DNA of 64,000 bases from Piliocolobus tephrosceles. Taxonomy: Eukaryota; Chordata; Mammalia; Primates; Cercopithecidae. Shown here piece by piece: positions 15,212-28,612 of the stretch. The stretch is from the NCBI RefSeq assembly GCF_002776525.5, contig NC_045437.1, forward strand, positions 131,846,590 to 131,910,589, in the 5' to 3' direction. Numbering within the stretch: the first letter of the stretch is position 1; each line of letters opens with the position of its first letter. The translations under genes were made by a program, and so were the position numbers. The notes beneath the pieces are model-generated. The model saw only the letters and a program-made list of their open reading frames with translations. It ran no database searches and was not told the DNA's origin.

Positions 15212-15250
15212 AGCACGTGTCATTTCCCATCTTCTTGTGGGTGACATCAC
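15212..15250 (+). promoter_or_regulatory. E-box and CRE-like site (candidate)
   Basis: CACGTG at 15214-15219 and TGACATCA (one base from a CRE) at 15242-15249, in a locally CpG-containing segment without recognisable repeats. Confidence 0.25.
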
Positions 15251-15544
15251 CACCACGCACCTCACAGAAACGGGTTTTGTATTTAAGTGTGATCCATTCT
15301 GGCAACTTTCCCTTTTAAAACGTGTGTCTTAACCGAGTCAAGTCTTTATATAGCATATGTGGATATACAGTTATATCTTTCAAGTCGAAGACAGATATTT
15401 TTGCTGTAGGCATCTTTTACTATTTGTTTTCTCCTGTGTTGCCCCGAAGGGAAAGATAACACCATTGCTTCCAATGTATTAGCTAAATGCTTCCACAGGG
15501 GCAGTCCATCATAGAGGAGCCAGTGAACAACAGTGACAGCCTGC

Positions 15545-15765
15545 CCTGGTTCAGCTCTTACTGCTGTGCAACTTGGGCAAGATCCGTCATCTCTCTGTTG
15601 TCCTAAGGGTCTTTGTCCTGTAAAATGGTGATGATAACAGTACAGACTTCACAGAGACAGCTACGAGTTGGCGATTTGTAAGATAGTGCTTAGCACAGTC
15701 GCTGGCACATGGTCATTGTGCATCAATTACTATGAACTACTATTCTTATCTCGTTTCCATTACAA
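15545..15765 (+). mobile_element. MIR SINE fossil
   Basis: Forward MIR: GCAACTTGGGCAAGATCCGT, CCTGTAAAATGGTGATGATA and GTGCTTAGCACAGTCGCTGG. Confidence 0.7.
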
Positions 15766-18700
15766 GAATGTAGGTAAAGTCACAGCATGTTGTTTTTAGT
15801 CTTGGAGGTTTTCGCAAAACAGCCTTTAAAGGACAACTTGGCAATGGCTTTCAAACATGTGGATGCTTTGTAGACATGGTCCATGATACTTTCAGGTTCC
15901 TGGGAACATATGTTGTCTTCCTTTTAGTTGGTGTTTGTTTTACAAAATGGCAGGTCCATTTGGCTTTGAAATGGCCAGCAGTAGTAGGAGATAGATCATC
16001 TATATGAAGATGTCATCTGAATGACAGATTTGATGTTGTCTTTTTCCATAGGTGCAGTTCGATCACATTTCATTTCTTTACCTACCAATCCTTCACCCAA
16101 GACTAGCAGTCACACTTTCTCATCTGTGAAATAGGAATTACCTACGTTTTGGGGTGTCCAAAGGAAAACAAGTTTGCAAAAGTGAAGTGCTCAGAACCAC
16201 TTCTCAACAAATGATCTTGTTTAAGTCAGGCTTACATGGAGGAATGATGCAGAGGAACTGGGGTGGGTTCGGTTCCAACATTTGAGTTTTAGTTGTGATT
16301 CAGCTGTTGACTAGCTGTTGATTTTGCACTAGTCACTTAGACTCTCCAAGCCTGGTTGTGTTTGCTGAAGGAAGATTTTTGCAGTAATAAAGTTCTGAAG
16401 TTGATTGAGTAGATGCGCCTTTGCCCCTCTCTACCTGACCACATCAAGATCACACTGTTAAATCTAGAGTTAGAAAGGAGACTTAGAAGAATGTATTTGT
16501 ATCTAAAAGTTGTTTTGGTAGCTTTTGAAAAATGCAATCCAGTATGTTTGATTTATGTCCTTAAAGGGTCATAATACCTATTGTCCCAATATAATCACAA
16601 AAATTTTCCATTTGAGAACAGGTCAGCAGTTTATCAAGCCGATCTCTGCTCCTGTAGATATGTCCCAGCCCTCTGAAAAAGCCAGCAACAATATCTGACA
16701 TGTTGGTCTCAGGCAAAGTGAATTCCACAGATGGAGCTAAATATGTATTTTTATTTCCTCTAAATTCACCAGGCTTCAATAGGAGCAGGGAGATTATAGA
16801 GACAGTATAGAAGGAAGGTCACTTTGTTTTTCCTTGTTGGTTTTAAGCAGGTCCGTTCCACCCATCAATATAGAGAGAAATGCAAGATTCAGTTTGGGGA
16901 ACTTTAGTCTCTTAATTCCAGTTAGAAGGAAAAAGAGGTCCAGAGGAATCTTAGCAAGAACAAGAACTTTTGGTAACACTAGATGGTATTTCTAAAGGCC
17001 TTTGCCCACTTGGAAAAATCATTTGTGTGGCCACTGGGCCTACTTTTGGGGATGCCTCTGAACTTAATAAAGATTCAGTCTCTAAGCTTAAAATTATTTC
17101 ATCCTCCCCACCCGAAATAGTCAATTTGCCCTCCAGAAAGCTTGTACCCATTTCTAACCAACCATCTGGGTCTAAGAGTTCTCATTATCGCCATTCAAGT
17201 TGCTGTCATTGAGAATTTAACCTATTGTCACTTTTATTAGTAAAAGCTAACCTACTTTTGTTTCATCCTGTGCTGTGACAAATGCTATACTCTAACAGCA
17301 TCCTGTCATAAAGTCTTCTAATGATGCGTGTACCTTCGGAGAACCATTTGCAGCTCTTAGACAAGCTAAAGAGAAATATTAACTATGAGTCTTCCCCCAA
17401 GCTGGAAATAACCCAAAGCAGTAGTAATAAAAACTGAATCATGATGTCCTGAAACATGGACTGTGCTATCCTATCCTTAAAAGTTCAGCGCATAACTTTG
17501 GCTAAGCCTCTCTTTCACTCCCTACACCCACCCACATTATTCCATGGGAATTAGGAAAGCCTCTCTAGCACTTGGGATGGCACACGAAACAAAGAATCAG
17601 AGCCTGAAGATGGAGGCTGATTGGTTTCTTCTGCTTAGGTTAGTGGATTACTGGGGTGTTTGCTTATAGATCAACAGCAACAGCCAACATTATTTTCACT
17701 TCCTCCTGGACAGTGTAGTCCATATTCCAATTAGAACCCCCACCCTCCCTCTTTATCCTCTACATTTAGACAACAAATTATATCCACATGGCAATTTCTT
17801 TCTAATGCAGTTACTAGACCTCTTTCTTTGGGGCCTAAATTCAAATGAGATTATGAAAGCCTTTGGGTCAGTAATGTAGCGACTGGTCCAGTCTCTTCAG
17901 CTCTTGAGAGTTGACGTAGGCACTAATGAGATAAATTCATTAAAATGCTTTTACACGGAGACTTGGTAAAGATACACAACACAAAGAATCTTCTGTGTAC
18001 CTGGTTGAGGTGGGTGGGTTCAAACCTTTTCCTTGCCGAAGGTCAGAACCAGTGTCAAATTTACAGCAAACCCACTTATGATGCTTGGTGTTCCCTTTGG
18101 TTTTTATCGTCACAGTAGGTATTACCTGACCAAGAAGTAATTACACCATTATTTTTTATGTAGTGCTTTATTACCTGCTTTTCAAAATTGGTTTCCACCA
18201 TCTCACGAGCTAATAGCAACAAATATGTGATTGTAATGTTCACTCCGTCAGGAGACCTGGGGTTATTGCGGAAGTGACCACGTATCCATTGCCCACACAA
18301 TAACTGTTACTCCAAAACAAGTGAACTGCTTAACTAAACATCTATTGATTGTAAGACGCTGGGGACCAATATTAAGACCACCAATATCCAAAGGGGAAGA
18401 TTAAATTCTAGTTATGTATACACTGTATTTTGTCAGTATTTTGTGGTGAGGAGACAAATCACAAGCCCCAATCTAGGGTAGATTAGAAGAAGTAGAACTT
18501 CATTGGATACGTTAAGTCATTAACGTAGTTCCATCCACTTCTTAAAAGACAGGCATTAAGAGTGTGAGCAGAAAACATCAAGAACCATGGAAATCCTCTC
18601 ATCTTCACTCCTCCAAACATATTAACAGAGATTAACCAAATCTAAAAGCCAACTCAAGGTTTATCATCATAGTTGTTTCAGGTAAATGTTGTAGCTTTTG

Positions 18701-18999
18701 TCTTGAGGCACCTGAAGTTCTACAGTTTCCTTTAGGACTGGGAACTGATCCGGGACTGAGTGTCCTCCACGCTTTCTTGTATGGCTCTTATGATAAGCTA
18801 AGCTACAATTGGGCAAACAAGTTTGCCAACCCTTACTCATTTAGGTTCATAACTTTTTACTGGGAGTTACAGAGTGAGACTGAAGAAAACCAGAACTTTA
18901 GGGTTAAAGCATCCACAAGTTGTCTGGAACTGTGTGTGCCATTTATGCTAATGATATTAGTATAACGTTTACAACTTCCAAATATAGTAATTTACAAAT

Positions 19000-20480
19000 T
19001 TGCTTACATTTACAACCTCTCCTCAGACCTCTTCTGGTTGGTTACTTGACTGCACTAAATGGTGTTGACAACCCCTTATATTCTGAGTTCCTCATTTTAT
19101 TTCAGTGACACTATTCTCTCCTGGTATTCTTTCTACCTTTTTGAACTGCATTTGTCCTGTTTTGTCTTTCAATCTCTCTCTAACCATTCCTTATCTGCTT
19201 GTGTTCCCCATAGTGTTGTCTGTCCTAGGTTCTCTTTTCACATGTGGTTTTTGCTATTACCTATATCTTGGTGTTCCCTATAGAATTAACTCCATCACTG
19301 ATATTTTTCCTGAGCTTCTGGTTTTTGTTTTGTTTTGTTTTGTTTTTGTGACGGTGTCTCACTCTGTCACCCAGGCTGTAGTGCTCACTGCAACATCCAC
19401 CTCCCAGATTCAAGAAATTCTCCTGCCTCAGCCTCCCAAGTAGCTAGGACTACAAGTATGCACTACCACACCTGGCTGATTTTTGCATTTTTAGTAGAGA
19501 CAGGGTTTCACCATGTTAGCCAGGCTGGTCTTGAACTCCTGGTCTCAAGTGATCCACCCACCTTAGCCTCCCAAAGTGCTGGGATTGCAGGCGTGAGCCA
19601 CCGTGCCCAGTCTGAGCTTCTGTTCTTTATTCTCAACTGTCTACTAAATACTTTTACCTAGATGTTCTTCTGGCACCTAAATTCCAGCATGTCTGAAATT
19701 GAACTCATGATTTTTTTTCCTCCTGTATATAGTTTTCTTTCTGCAAAATGGCCACTGTTTCCACTCAGTCAGATAAATTAGAAATGTCAGTCATCCCCCA
19801 TTCTTCCTATCCCCTTACATCTGGCATGTTACTGAATTCATGTAGATTTTATTCCAAAATATCTCTGAAATCTACTTTTTCCTCCCTGACCACCCCATCA
19901 TTAGTTGGTCTTTTATTTTCCATTTGGATTATTGCAATAATGCTGCCTTTAAGAGCCAGCCTTCATTTTACTTCTTTGGCTCTTTAAAATGTTGATCACA
20001 TCGTGTCACTCCTACGATGTCAAAAATCTTAAATGACTCCTTGTTGTCTACCTGCTCTTAGCAAGGCACCAAGGCCAATACTGTTACTCATGGTTAACCT
20101 TTAACACCTCACTCTCAACATGTTAAGCTGTACTCTCCCCAAACTGGAGCATCCAACCCTACTTGAACACATCTTTTCTATAACTCTTTCCCTTTGCTCA
20201 TTCTGTTCCTATTGCCTGGAATGCTTTTCCTGTCCTTTTCAGTAGAAAAATCCTATTTATCTTTCCATACCCAACTCAGATATATGAGCTAAGTATTTTC
20301 CTGACTTGACTACAGAGAATTAATTTTTCCTCCTTTGGTGCAGTGTACTATTTTATATTAGTAATGCTACAGTTTTGTATCTTTTTGGGTGCCAAATACA
20401 GGCCTATCTCCCCACTGGATTATGTTCTTCTCAAGGGTATGGCACAGTGCCTAGAAGAGTTTTTCAAATAGAATCATTTC
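19000..20480 (+). mobile_element. L2 LINE fossil
   Basis: L2 3'-region sequence in forward orientation, split by the Alu at 19321-19611. Diagnostic stretches are TCTGAAATTGAACTCATGAT, GATCACATCGTGTCACTCC, TTGCTCATTCTGTTCCTATT plus CCTGGAATGCTTTTCC, and the terminal GGCACAGTGCCTAGAAG. The left boundary is uncertain. Confidence 0.8.
19321..19611 (-). mobile_element. Alu SINE with target-site duplication, inside L2
   Basis: A near full-length dimeric Alu in reverse orientation. It begins with a (GTTTT)n-type tail, followed by the reverse complement of both monomers, including GCCTCAGCCTCCCAAGTAG and GCTGGGATTGCAGGCGTGAG. An exact 11-bp target-site duplication, CTGAGCTTCTG, flanks it (19310-19320 and 19612-19622). 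About 17 bases are missing after CCAGGCTG. The flanking sequence on both sides is continuous L2. Confidence 0.95.
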
Positions 20481-20879
20481 CATGTGGGGATGCACAGGGC
20501 ACTGGACTTGAATGCTGTATATCTTTTTCTTTTTATCTTCTTAAGCATGGGGCCTTATATACAGCAAACCTGCAATTTTATTTAATTAATTAAACAGTAT
20601 AAAACATCCCAAGTCTGGAAATGAATCCCTTCTTAATTAGGTGTCTCCCACCTATCTTTTTCTTTGTTCACAGAACTTATATTGTTTTGAAATGGTTGTG
20701 TCCTACTCCGGATGAAACTCATTTTCAGGGTAATATTTGAGAACCAGAGGTGGTAGAATTCTTTGAACTGTAATTCCAAGTTAGCGTAAAGGAAGGGGGA
20801 AGGTTGAGTCCCAGAGACAAGTATAATATATCCGCTGTTCTAGAACCCTGCATCTTCCTGCTGTTGTATTTGCCACACT

Positions 20880-21003
20880 GTTTTAGGATTCTGTTTGTGT
20901 CTTTCTGCCCCTCTAGACTCTGGAGTTCCTTGAGAGTGGGGAATATGTAAATATGTCTAATTAGTCCTGTATTCATTGCACCTGCCCCTGTTTCTAGCAC
21001 ATG
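20880..21003 (+). mobile_element. L2 3'-end fossil
   Basis: A short L2 tail-like stretch (CTAGACTCTGGAGTTCCTTG, then GCACCTGCCCCTGTTTCTAGCA), followed directly by a reversed MIR. Confidence 0.55.
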
Positions 21004-21004
21004 G

Positions 21005-21200
21005 CCTGTATTCTATTAATAGTAATAACAACTGCCTCTTGAGTATTTATGTGCTAATCACTGTACAAATAATAGCACATTAAATCTTTACTTTACAGTT
21101 GAGGAAGACTTAAAGAATGTAAGTGACTTTTCCAAAAGGAACATATATCCGGTCAATTATGTAGCCTGGCTGCAATCTAGCTCAGTCTTACTCCAAAAGT
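21005..21200 (-). mobile_element. MIR SINE fossil
   Basis: Reversed, diverged MIR: TTTACAGTTGAGGAAGACTT in the centre, CTCAGTCTTACTCCAAAAG at the end. Confidence 0.55.
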
Positions 21201-21424
21201 GTTGGGGCAAAGGGAAGAAGAGTGTGTTATTAGGAAACTGGAAGTCAAATGAGTTCTGGAGTGTTTTCATGGAATATAAATTGAGACAAAGGAAAGGACC
21301 AAAACAGATTATAGATAGAAGGATACTTGAAGAGCAAAAACAGTATCACAAAAGTCCTAGAAGCCAAAATTATTAGAGATCTGCTCTGAAGAGCCCTTGG
21401 TTGGCCTAACTCGCTGCTCTAATT

Positions 21425-21680
21425 AACAGGTTCAGAGTAGGGCTCTTGAGGCAGACTGCCTGGGTTTGAATCCCAGCCCCTACATTCATTAGCTCTGTGG
21501 ATTTAGGCAAAGTCTTAACTCCCCAAGCCTCAGTTTCCTTCTGTGTCTAATGGGAATAATGATAGTACCTCCTTGTAGAGTTGTTGTGAAGGATATGTTA
21601 ATCCATATAAAGTGCTTGGCACACAGTAAGTCCTTAGGAAGTGTGAGCTGCTGCTTCTGCTGTTGTAATTATTAAAAGAA
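21425..21680 (+). mobile_element. MIR SINE, well preserved
   Basis: Forward, nearly complete MIR: GGCAGACTGCCTGGGTTTGA, CCCCAAGCCTCAGTTTCCTT, AAAGTGCTTGGCACACAGTA. Confidence 0.85.
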
Positions 21681-21908
21681 TACAAGATACACATGAATGA
21701 ATGTAATTCATTGTGGCACTTCATATTATGATTCTGAGTGAATCCATATTTTCTAAACTTATCGACCAAGGTGTCCCTACAAACTTACTGGGATGCTATG
21801 AGATATTTTAAACTTGAGGGAAACAGTGATTCTTCAAGTACATCAGATAGATACTGGATAAACTACCAGTCTAAAGGTAGTTCAAAACTCAATATTACAT
21901 TACACTGC

Positions 21909-22220
21909 TTTTTTTTTTTTTTTTTTTTTTTTTTGACAAGGTCTTGTTCTGTCACCCAGGCTGGAGTGCAGTAGTGAAATCATGGCTCACAGTGGCTTCG
22001 ACCTGTCCAGCTCAAGTTCTTCTTCTTCTCCCACTTCAGCCTCCCAAGTAGCTGGAACCACAGTCATACACCACCATGCTTGGCTGATTTTTTAATCTTT
22101 TGTAGAGATGAGGTCTCACTATATTGACCAGGCTGGTTTCAAACTCCTGGGCTGCAGCTATCCTTCTGTCTCAACCTCCCAATGTGCTAGGATTACTGGT
22201 GTGAACCACCGTGCCCAGCC
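21909..22220 (-). mobile_element. Alu SINE, old (AluJ-like)
   Basis: A full-length reverse-orientation Alu after a 26-base T tract. Diverged positions such as GTAGAGATGAGGTCTCAC and an expanded TTCTTCTTCTTC within the left arm suggest an old J-type copy. No clear target-site duplication was seen. Confidence 0.9.
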
Positions 22221-24003
22221 TTATAGTGCATTCTTTTGATGGTGTCATACCTTTGCAAAGCTGGTTTTCAGCATTTACTGTGGTTAAAAAAAAAAAGGGC
22301 CATGTGAAAACCAATATGGAATCGAAAATGAGGGTGGCTGTGTTTAGTCTGATTCTGAAGTGTGCAAAGTTGTGTGGTGACCACCAGGAACACATGTTTC
22401 ACTAGTAAATTGTGATTATTTTAAAATGAAACAAAATGTTATATTTTTCTGTCAATTTCTTTATTTTTTTTCAAATATGTATGTCCTACTAAGTTGCTAA
22501 AGCATAAAGGTTAAGCTGTTCGCATCTAAGTAGTTAATAACAGAACTGTTGGGCATTGCTTTTGGCTTAGGGATGCTTTGAAGAGATTGCTGAGATACTC
22601 AGGGTATTGTGAACAGAGAAAGTTTGAGGAGCTCTAAAGTAGACAATCAATGTATAAACAAAATGTGTATTAAAAGAAAAGGGTTCTAGACTGTAATAGT
22701 CAGGGGGAGGAGACTTCTTAGGATCAAGATGCTCAGCAAAAATAATCACTTACGTTAGGTCAATACTGAAGAAGCCTGATTCCATTTATTTTTAAATCAA
22801 GATGCTATTTAAGTTGGAGCTTTGGCTGATAAAAACTTCCAGGCTTATCTGCAAGGCCATTGTAGCTCTCTTCCCCATGGCATACTTGTTATAAGTTCTC
22901 TTTAATTCCATTAAAATGTTACCAAATAATCACTTAATCTTCTAATATCTTCCAGTTACAAGTACTTTCCTGTCTTATTAGTGGAATTAGTGGATGATTT
23001 GGAGTCACTTTTTTATCACCATTCTTGGGATTTGTTTTTTCCTTCCCAGTGGGACCGTCTGCAGAGCTCTGTTGTAACTTCGTTACAACTCTTCTGAAAC
23101 CTGTCCACTGGTTCGGAGGAAACGACTCTGTGAACAGTGGGAGTCATTTGCTGAGTTGTCTCATAAAACCATGATATTAACAATCACAAGTAGGACTTCA
23201 GCCCAGAACTCCGCATTTGGTCAGCGCAAGGCTCAGGGAAGGGTTTCTTCGCCTTGGAGCCTGACTTGGTGCTGTCCCCTGCTGAGAGCCATAAGTCGCT
23301 GGTAGGCTTGTTCTAGGAGAGTAATAAGTATTGTTGTTTAGCAATTGTGTTGTTGAAATTCAGCTCCACTATGTCTGACAGTATTTATCTAAAATACTTT
23401 CCCTGGTGCGTGTTCAAGTTCCAGTAAACCGTGTCTTATTGTGCGACCTTTTCATTTTCCAGTGAAAAGGGATCAGCTCGTCAGATAAAAGCTACAAGCC
23501 AGAGTACAGGAAAAATGCGTGCTCAGAAAATCCAAGCATGATTGAAAACAAGATGTGTTAAATCAATGCGGTTTATCGCCTGCCTATTCCCGGCAATTGC
23601 TGTTCTAAGCTCATTCTGAACACACACAGGATGATAAAAGTATAGTGTCACAGCACTTGCTGGGGTGGGGATGTAAGAAAACATGTTTATCAGACAGGCT
23701 GGGTGATTTTACCTCCTCGATAACAGCTAATGTCAAAACTCTTTAGGAAGAAATCTGAAGAACAATTATAGAAGTAATATTACTCTAGTTATATCAGAAA
23801 CTATGCCAGTAGGGAAGAGAATTATGGACGTATCCTTAAATGTTAAGAAAGACAGAATATGTTGGTCTCCAATATTAAATGCCATCATCCATTACACAGT
23901 GGAAATTATTCTTCTCTTCTCAAAGAAGCAAATTTGGCTTTGAAACCTAATCATAAATGATCCAAATAAAAAAAACACCCAAAATGAAAAAAGATTGAAA
24001 GGC

Positions 24004-24029
24004 AAAAAAAAAAAAAAAAAAAAAAAAAA
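24004..24029. repeat. poly-A tract (26)
   Basis: Homopolymer with no recognisable SINE attached upstream. Confidence 0.9.
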
Positions 24030-24804
24030 TTGTGTACATTAAACTTCTGTTTGCTCAAGGGATTTAATTTTAGTTTTAAACTTGGATCAAATCTGAGAAG
24101 CTAAATTAAGGCTTCTGGAAGGCCATGCTGTTCAGAGCACATCATACACAGTAACAGGCAGGTTTTCTCATCAACTGTAGTACACTTAGAGAGCAGTACA
24201 ATTTTTCCTAATTATCGGAGATTCATCTACTTCCCATTTTAGACAGAGTGTTAGCCCTCCAGGGCAAGAAAGGGGTCTGTTCATGAAAAGATGCTCCACT
24301 TCTGCCAGTAACTTCTCACATACATCCAGAAAATGCCAACCAGTTGTAGTATAAATTGGTTTAATGTATCTCAGAGACAGCATTTGTGTCTCTTTCTCTC
24401 TAAAGTCAAATCAGCATTTGAGAGCTCCTTGTAGGCTTAGACCTGTAAGAAGAACTTTATGAGACAGAAAACAGTTTCTTGAGCATTTGGGGGCAAATTT
24501 AAAATACCAGGGTGGCCTCCCCGAAAGGTTTGTGTTGGTTGACATGGTGAGCCTTACGTAACAAAATCAGGCCACGAAATGGCTTGTTCATGTGTAAAAT
24601 GTCAGGAGCTGAGGCACAGAGATTCCTGTTAGTGCTGGGATTTTGTTGCACAGATATTTAGTAAAAACAGCAGTTTAATTCATTTGGTATCAGGACTTGT
24701 TAATGTGCTGCAAATTGAGGTTCATCAATATTAACATAAAATAGTCATCTTGGAATAAAGGACTGCAAAAATATAAACAATGAGGCTTCTGTGCTAATTT
24801 ATGC

Positions 24805-24930
24805 AACCAACTCTTTCTGTGCCTCAGTTTCCCACCTTTGAATTAGGAGTAATTTTTAACATTTATGTCAAGGGCTCATTGTAGGAACCAAGGAGATAAT
24901 TTCTAGAAAGTACTTTGTTATTACTGAAAA
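24805..24930 (+). mobile_element. MIR SINE fragment
   Basis: The stretch CTGTGCCTCAGTTTCCCACC and downstream AAGTACTTTG resemble the MIR core and 3' part. Confidence 0.5.
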
Positions 24931-27900
24931 GAGTCTTATATGACCTCAGGGTATGTTTAAAATGGCACCTCTACAAGGAATCATAGTGACTGCCTGTTAA
25001 CACCTACAATCTTCAGAGGTCCTTATAACTTAGAGAATAATTGACTTCAAGATGCAAAGTCCTACAAATTAGTTTTCTTTTGCAGATGCCTTTGAAAGTA
25101 ACCTGTCAAAATGTAAATTGGCATAAATTTTACGAAGGATAGTTAGGAGATATGTATACTGAAAGACTTGAAATGTGCATATTATTTTATCCTGAGAAGT
25201 GCTCATTATAATGCTTCTTAAGTCAGTGAAAATTTTGAGGAAAAAACCCTACATTCTAGTTAGTGGAGGATTTGTTACATAAATTATGTCTATCTGTATA
25301 ATACTACCGCAGCTACAAACATGAAAAAGAAAGAGAATAGGTATAAGCATGTATATAATCTACATTTTTATAAAATATATAAAATAGTATTGTGAAAATG
25401 TTTGAAAGCATACTAAAATATCAATCATGCTTCTACATGAATGGGGATATTATGGAGGTTTCACCACCTTTAAACATTTTCTTAAATATAATAATTATGT
25501 TAACATTACTTTTAGCTTTAGAAAACCAGTAAGGTGATTTCATTTTGAAAAACAAAAGCAAGTCTCCTAATTCTTTGTTCCACTTCTTGATTGCTTTTAC
25601 TTCTCCAAGAGTTGTTAATTTCCAAGCATATGCAAGTTCTTTGCACTCCAAGCTACAGTCCTGAGGATCTTCCCTCATCAGTCTTCCTCCGAGGGCCCCT
25701 GCTTTGTTTCATCCTCCTAGGCTCTTTGCTTTTCAGTTGACCTTCTGTCTTCAGCCTTTGCTTTCCATGTTGCCCTGTCTACACTCTTTGTAAAAAGGAC
25801 TTAGCCACTCAAGCCACCTAATATCTCTGATTGTGCCTGTGGTAGAGAGAGGTGTTGCTTCCTTTGCTTGATTTTTGAATCTCAAAGTTGTTGTCACACA
25901 TCAAGAGACCCGAAGACTACAAATAAGACATCAGGGCGTGTTCAGAGGCAGTTTGGAAATTTTCCTCTGGCTTCTTTATTGGTTAAGTGTGCCTATGTTG
26001 GCTTCGTCTTGACACCCTTGTTGCAGAAAGTTACAGCTTTCTGTGGTTCAGTGAGTCCTCCCCGAAGCCCTGCTGAGCCTCACTCGCTCCTGAGGCAGGG
26101 GCACCCAGCTGTAAAAGCATTTCACAGGAAAGCAGGAGCTCTACTTGCAAGGAATTTGGTGTTAGGTTTCTTAGGAAGTGTATCGCTTCCACCGAAGAGG
26201 TGACCTGGCATGCCGTTTGTGCATCAAACATCTAGGCAGGTAATGAAATATCCAAATGGCTGGAAGTGCAACAAATTTCCTCATGAACAATATTTCTGGC
26301 CTTGTTTAGGTTTCTGGTTGATTTTTCGGTTTATATATTTTAAACTCAGTCTTAAAGATAGATTCGTGAAGATAACTTGCTGTTTTATTGTTTACCTCTG
26401 GTTGTTAATTTAGTGACTGAGGGGAAAATGGGGCCATTATGGAACAAAAAGTCTCTGCCTAACACATATGTAATAACTCTCATGCCCAGAATGGATCTGC
26501 CTTGGAGGGAAATGCTCTGCTGTTACTCCTTTAGTTCAAATATAGAGTAGTCACCAGGGAAGCTTGGAGACCCAGGTGCTAGTTTTATCATTGCCTCTGC
26601 TATGAGGTTTTATTTATTACTTGGCATAGAGTCTAGATATTTGTTTGGACATTAAATGGCAATAGAATATTAATATTGCCTTCCTAATATCTGCATTTCT
26701 TTTTATTTCCAGTCAAAATGACATCATGTCACACAACCATTAAAAAAAGGAAATTAAAACCCCAGAAATATGTGAAAGCACGGCAGTGAGTCGCTAAGCT
26801 ATAAAAGCAGGGAACTCTGTGAGCCAATGTTGGAATGGCACCCAAAGCACTTTTCCCCTGGTGTTTCTGAACAGAACTCTGCAGCCTCTCATTTCCATTG
26901 TTTCCAAGAATAAGTATTCAAGAAGTTAAGGGGGACGGAGGAGTGACTTCTTTAAAAGGAAACTCCAAAAAGAGAAAAATCAATTTTCATAACTGAGAAT
27001 GCATCTGGCTTGACTATATGATTTTAATTTGCAAATAAACCCCCTTACAGAGAATTTCCTTTATTTGATGTGTTTGTGAAGTGGATTTCTTTAAAAAAGA
27101 AAAAGAGACTATAGGCATAGAAAGGCCACATATATATTTGGTTAGAATTAAGAGTAAAGCCTGTGATTAGTATAAGTGCATAAAAAAGAGTTGTGTTATC
27201 TCGATTTTCTTTGCGTATAGCATTTCATGCTGCATGCACATTTGGACATTAGAGATTGTAACTTTGTGGAACCAGAGCTGTTCTGTCTTGACCACCACCT
27301 GGATTGAAGCCCATAAAGAGAAAGGCTGAGAGAGTGGTTGGAATAAAAGTTACTGGTTGCCTTTAGGGGTCTGAGATGATGAGCTCTGGAAGAAACCTAA
27401 AGCCCCTCTATAAGCAGTCCCAACATAAAGCCAGAATAAAATGGTTTGATTCTTTTAACCATTTCATAAACTTTTTTTCAAAAGTAGTAATGTTGATACC
27501 GTTGAAATGGCATCCTGGTGCATACAACAGATACATCCCACCAATATCCATTCCGCAATATCACATCGTAGCTGTGGGTGAGGGGATCCTTCTGAAATCT
27601 CAGCTGAGACATCACCCTGCAAGCTTGCTCTCCTGTTCAGGAGCATTTGATCTTGCTTTTTATGCATTTGCAGGAAGTGTTTCAGCTGTACCCCTCCATA
27701 AGCTGTACACAACCCCACAAAGTCCTACTGTGTGGGTTCAGTAAATATCTACCAGTAAATGAGTTTGAAGGGGTCAGGGGAAGACAGCTTGAATTCAATT
27801 GCTGTGGTCCCTCAATAACCTGATGTTTCTTTAATGTATCCCCATTAAGTGTATTGTGACCCTAGACTTTGTCAGAAGGAAGAGCAGAGGTGGTGACTAT

Positions 27901-28432
27901 GAGGAGGACCCGACTGTGAGATGCTGAGCTGCGTCCCAGCTCCGCAAGTAGAGGATTTCATTTGTCTTTGGGGGTTGGATTATGTGTACCTTTCAGAAAG
28001 TTTGTTTTTAAGGGCTGATGATGGTATTGTGACACTAAACAGCTCATTCCTACGAATGCCACCCCCTCTCCTTGAGCATATGGTAAGCACTAAAAATGAT
28101 TACTGAATAAATGTATAATGTCTTCTGGAATTTTTAAAATGCATACATTGGCCCCATTTTATTCTCATGATACAAACATTGAGGCTTTTCTATTTGGGAT
28201 AACGGATTCTTCTAAACCTATGATCCTTCCTTATTCAGTTACCATTCCTAACTGGTTTAGGGTGACACCCTCTCAAACGCTTTTCAGAGAGTGTGGACTG
28301 GGTATTTGGAAGCAGGGCCACACAAGCTGTTCTCATCATTCCATTCCTCTTGCAGTTTACAGCTTCATCTGTTTTTCTTTTTTCAGTCTAAGATGCTCAT
28401 GCTTCTTTATTTGTGGTTAATTGTGTCCAATT

Positions 28433-28436
<4 letters not shown>

Positions 28437-28473
<37 letters not shown>

Positions 28474-28573
28474 NNNNNNNNNNNNNNNNNNNNNNNNNNN
28501 NNNNNNNNNNNNNNNNNNNNNNNNNNNNNNNNNNNNNNNNNNNNNNNNNNNNNNNNNNNNNNNNNNNNNNNNN

Positions 28574-28612
<39 letters not shown>
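28437..28612. repeat. poly-T tract broken by a 100-N gap
   Basis: 37 T, then exactly 100 N (28474-28573), then 39 T. The bordering unique sequences (AATTAAGG on the left, CTTGCTCTACCAG on the right) show no target-site duplication and no Alu. The true length and content are unknown. Open frames of Phe or Lys across it are artefacts. Confidence 0.97.

Noticed and set aside
19105..19661. Open frames of 108-112 codons
   Set aside because: They are translations of L2 and antisense Alu sequence.
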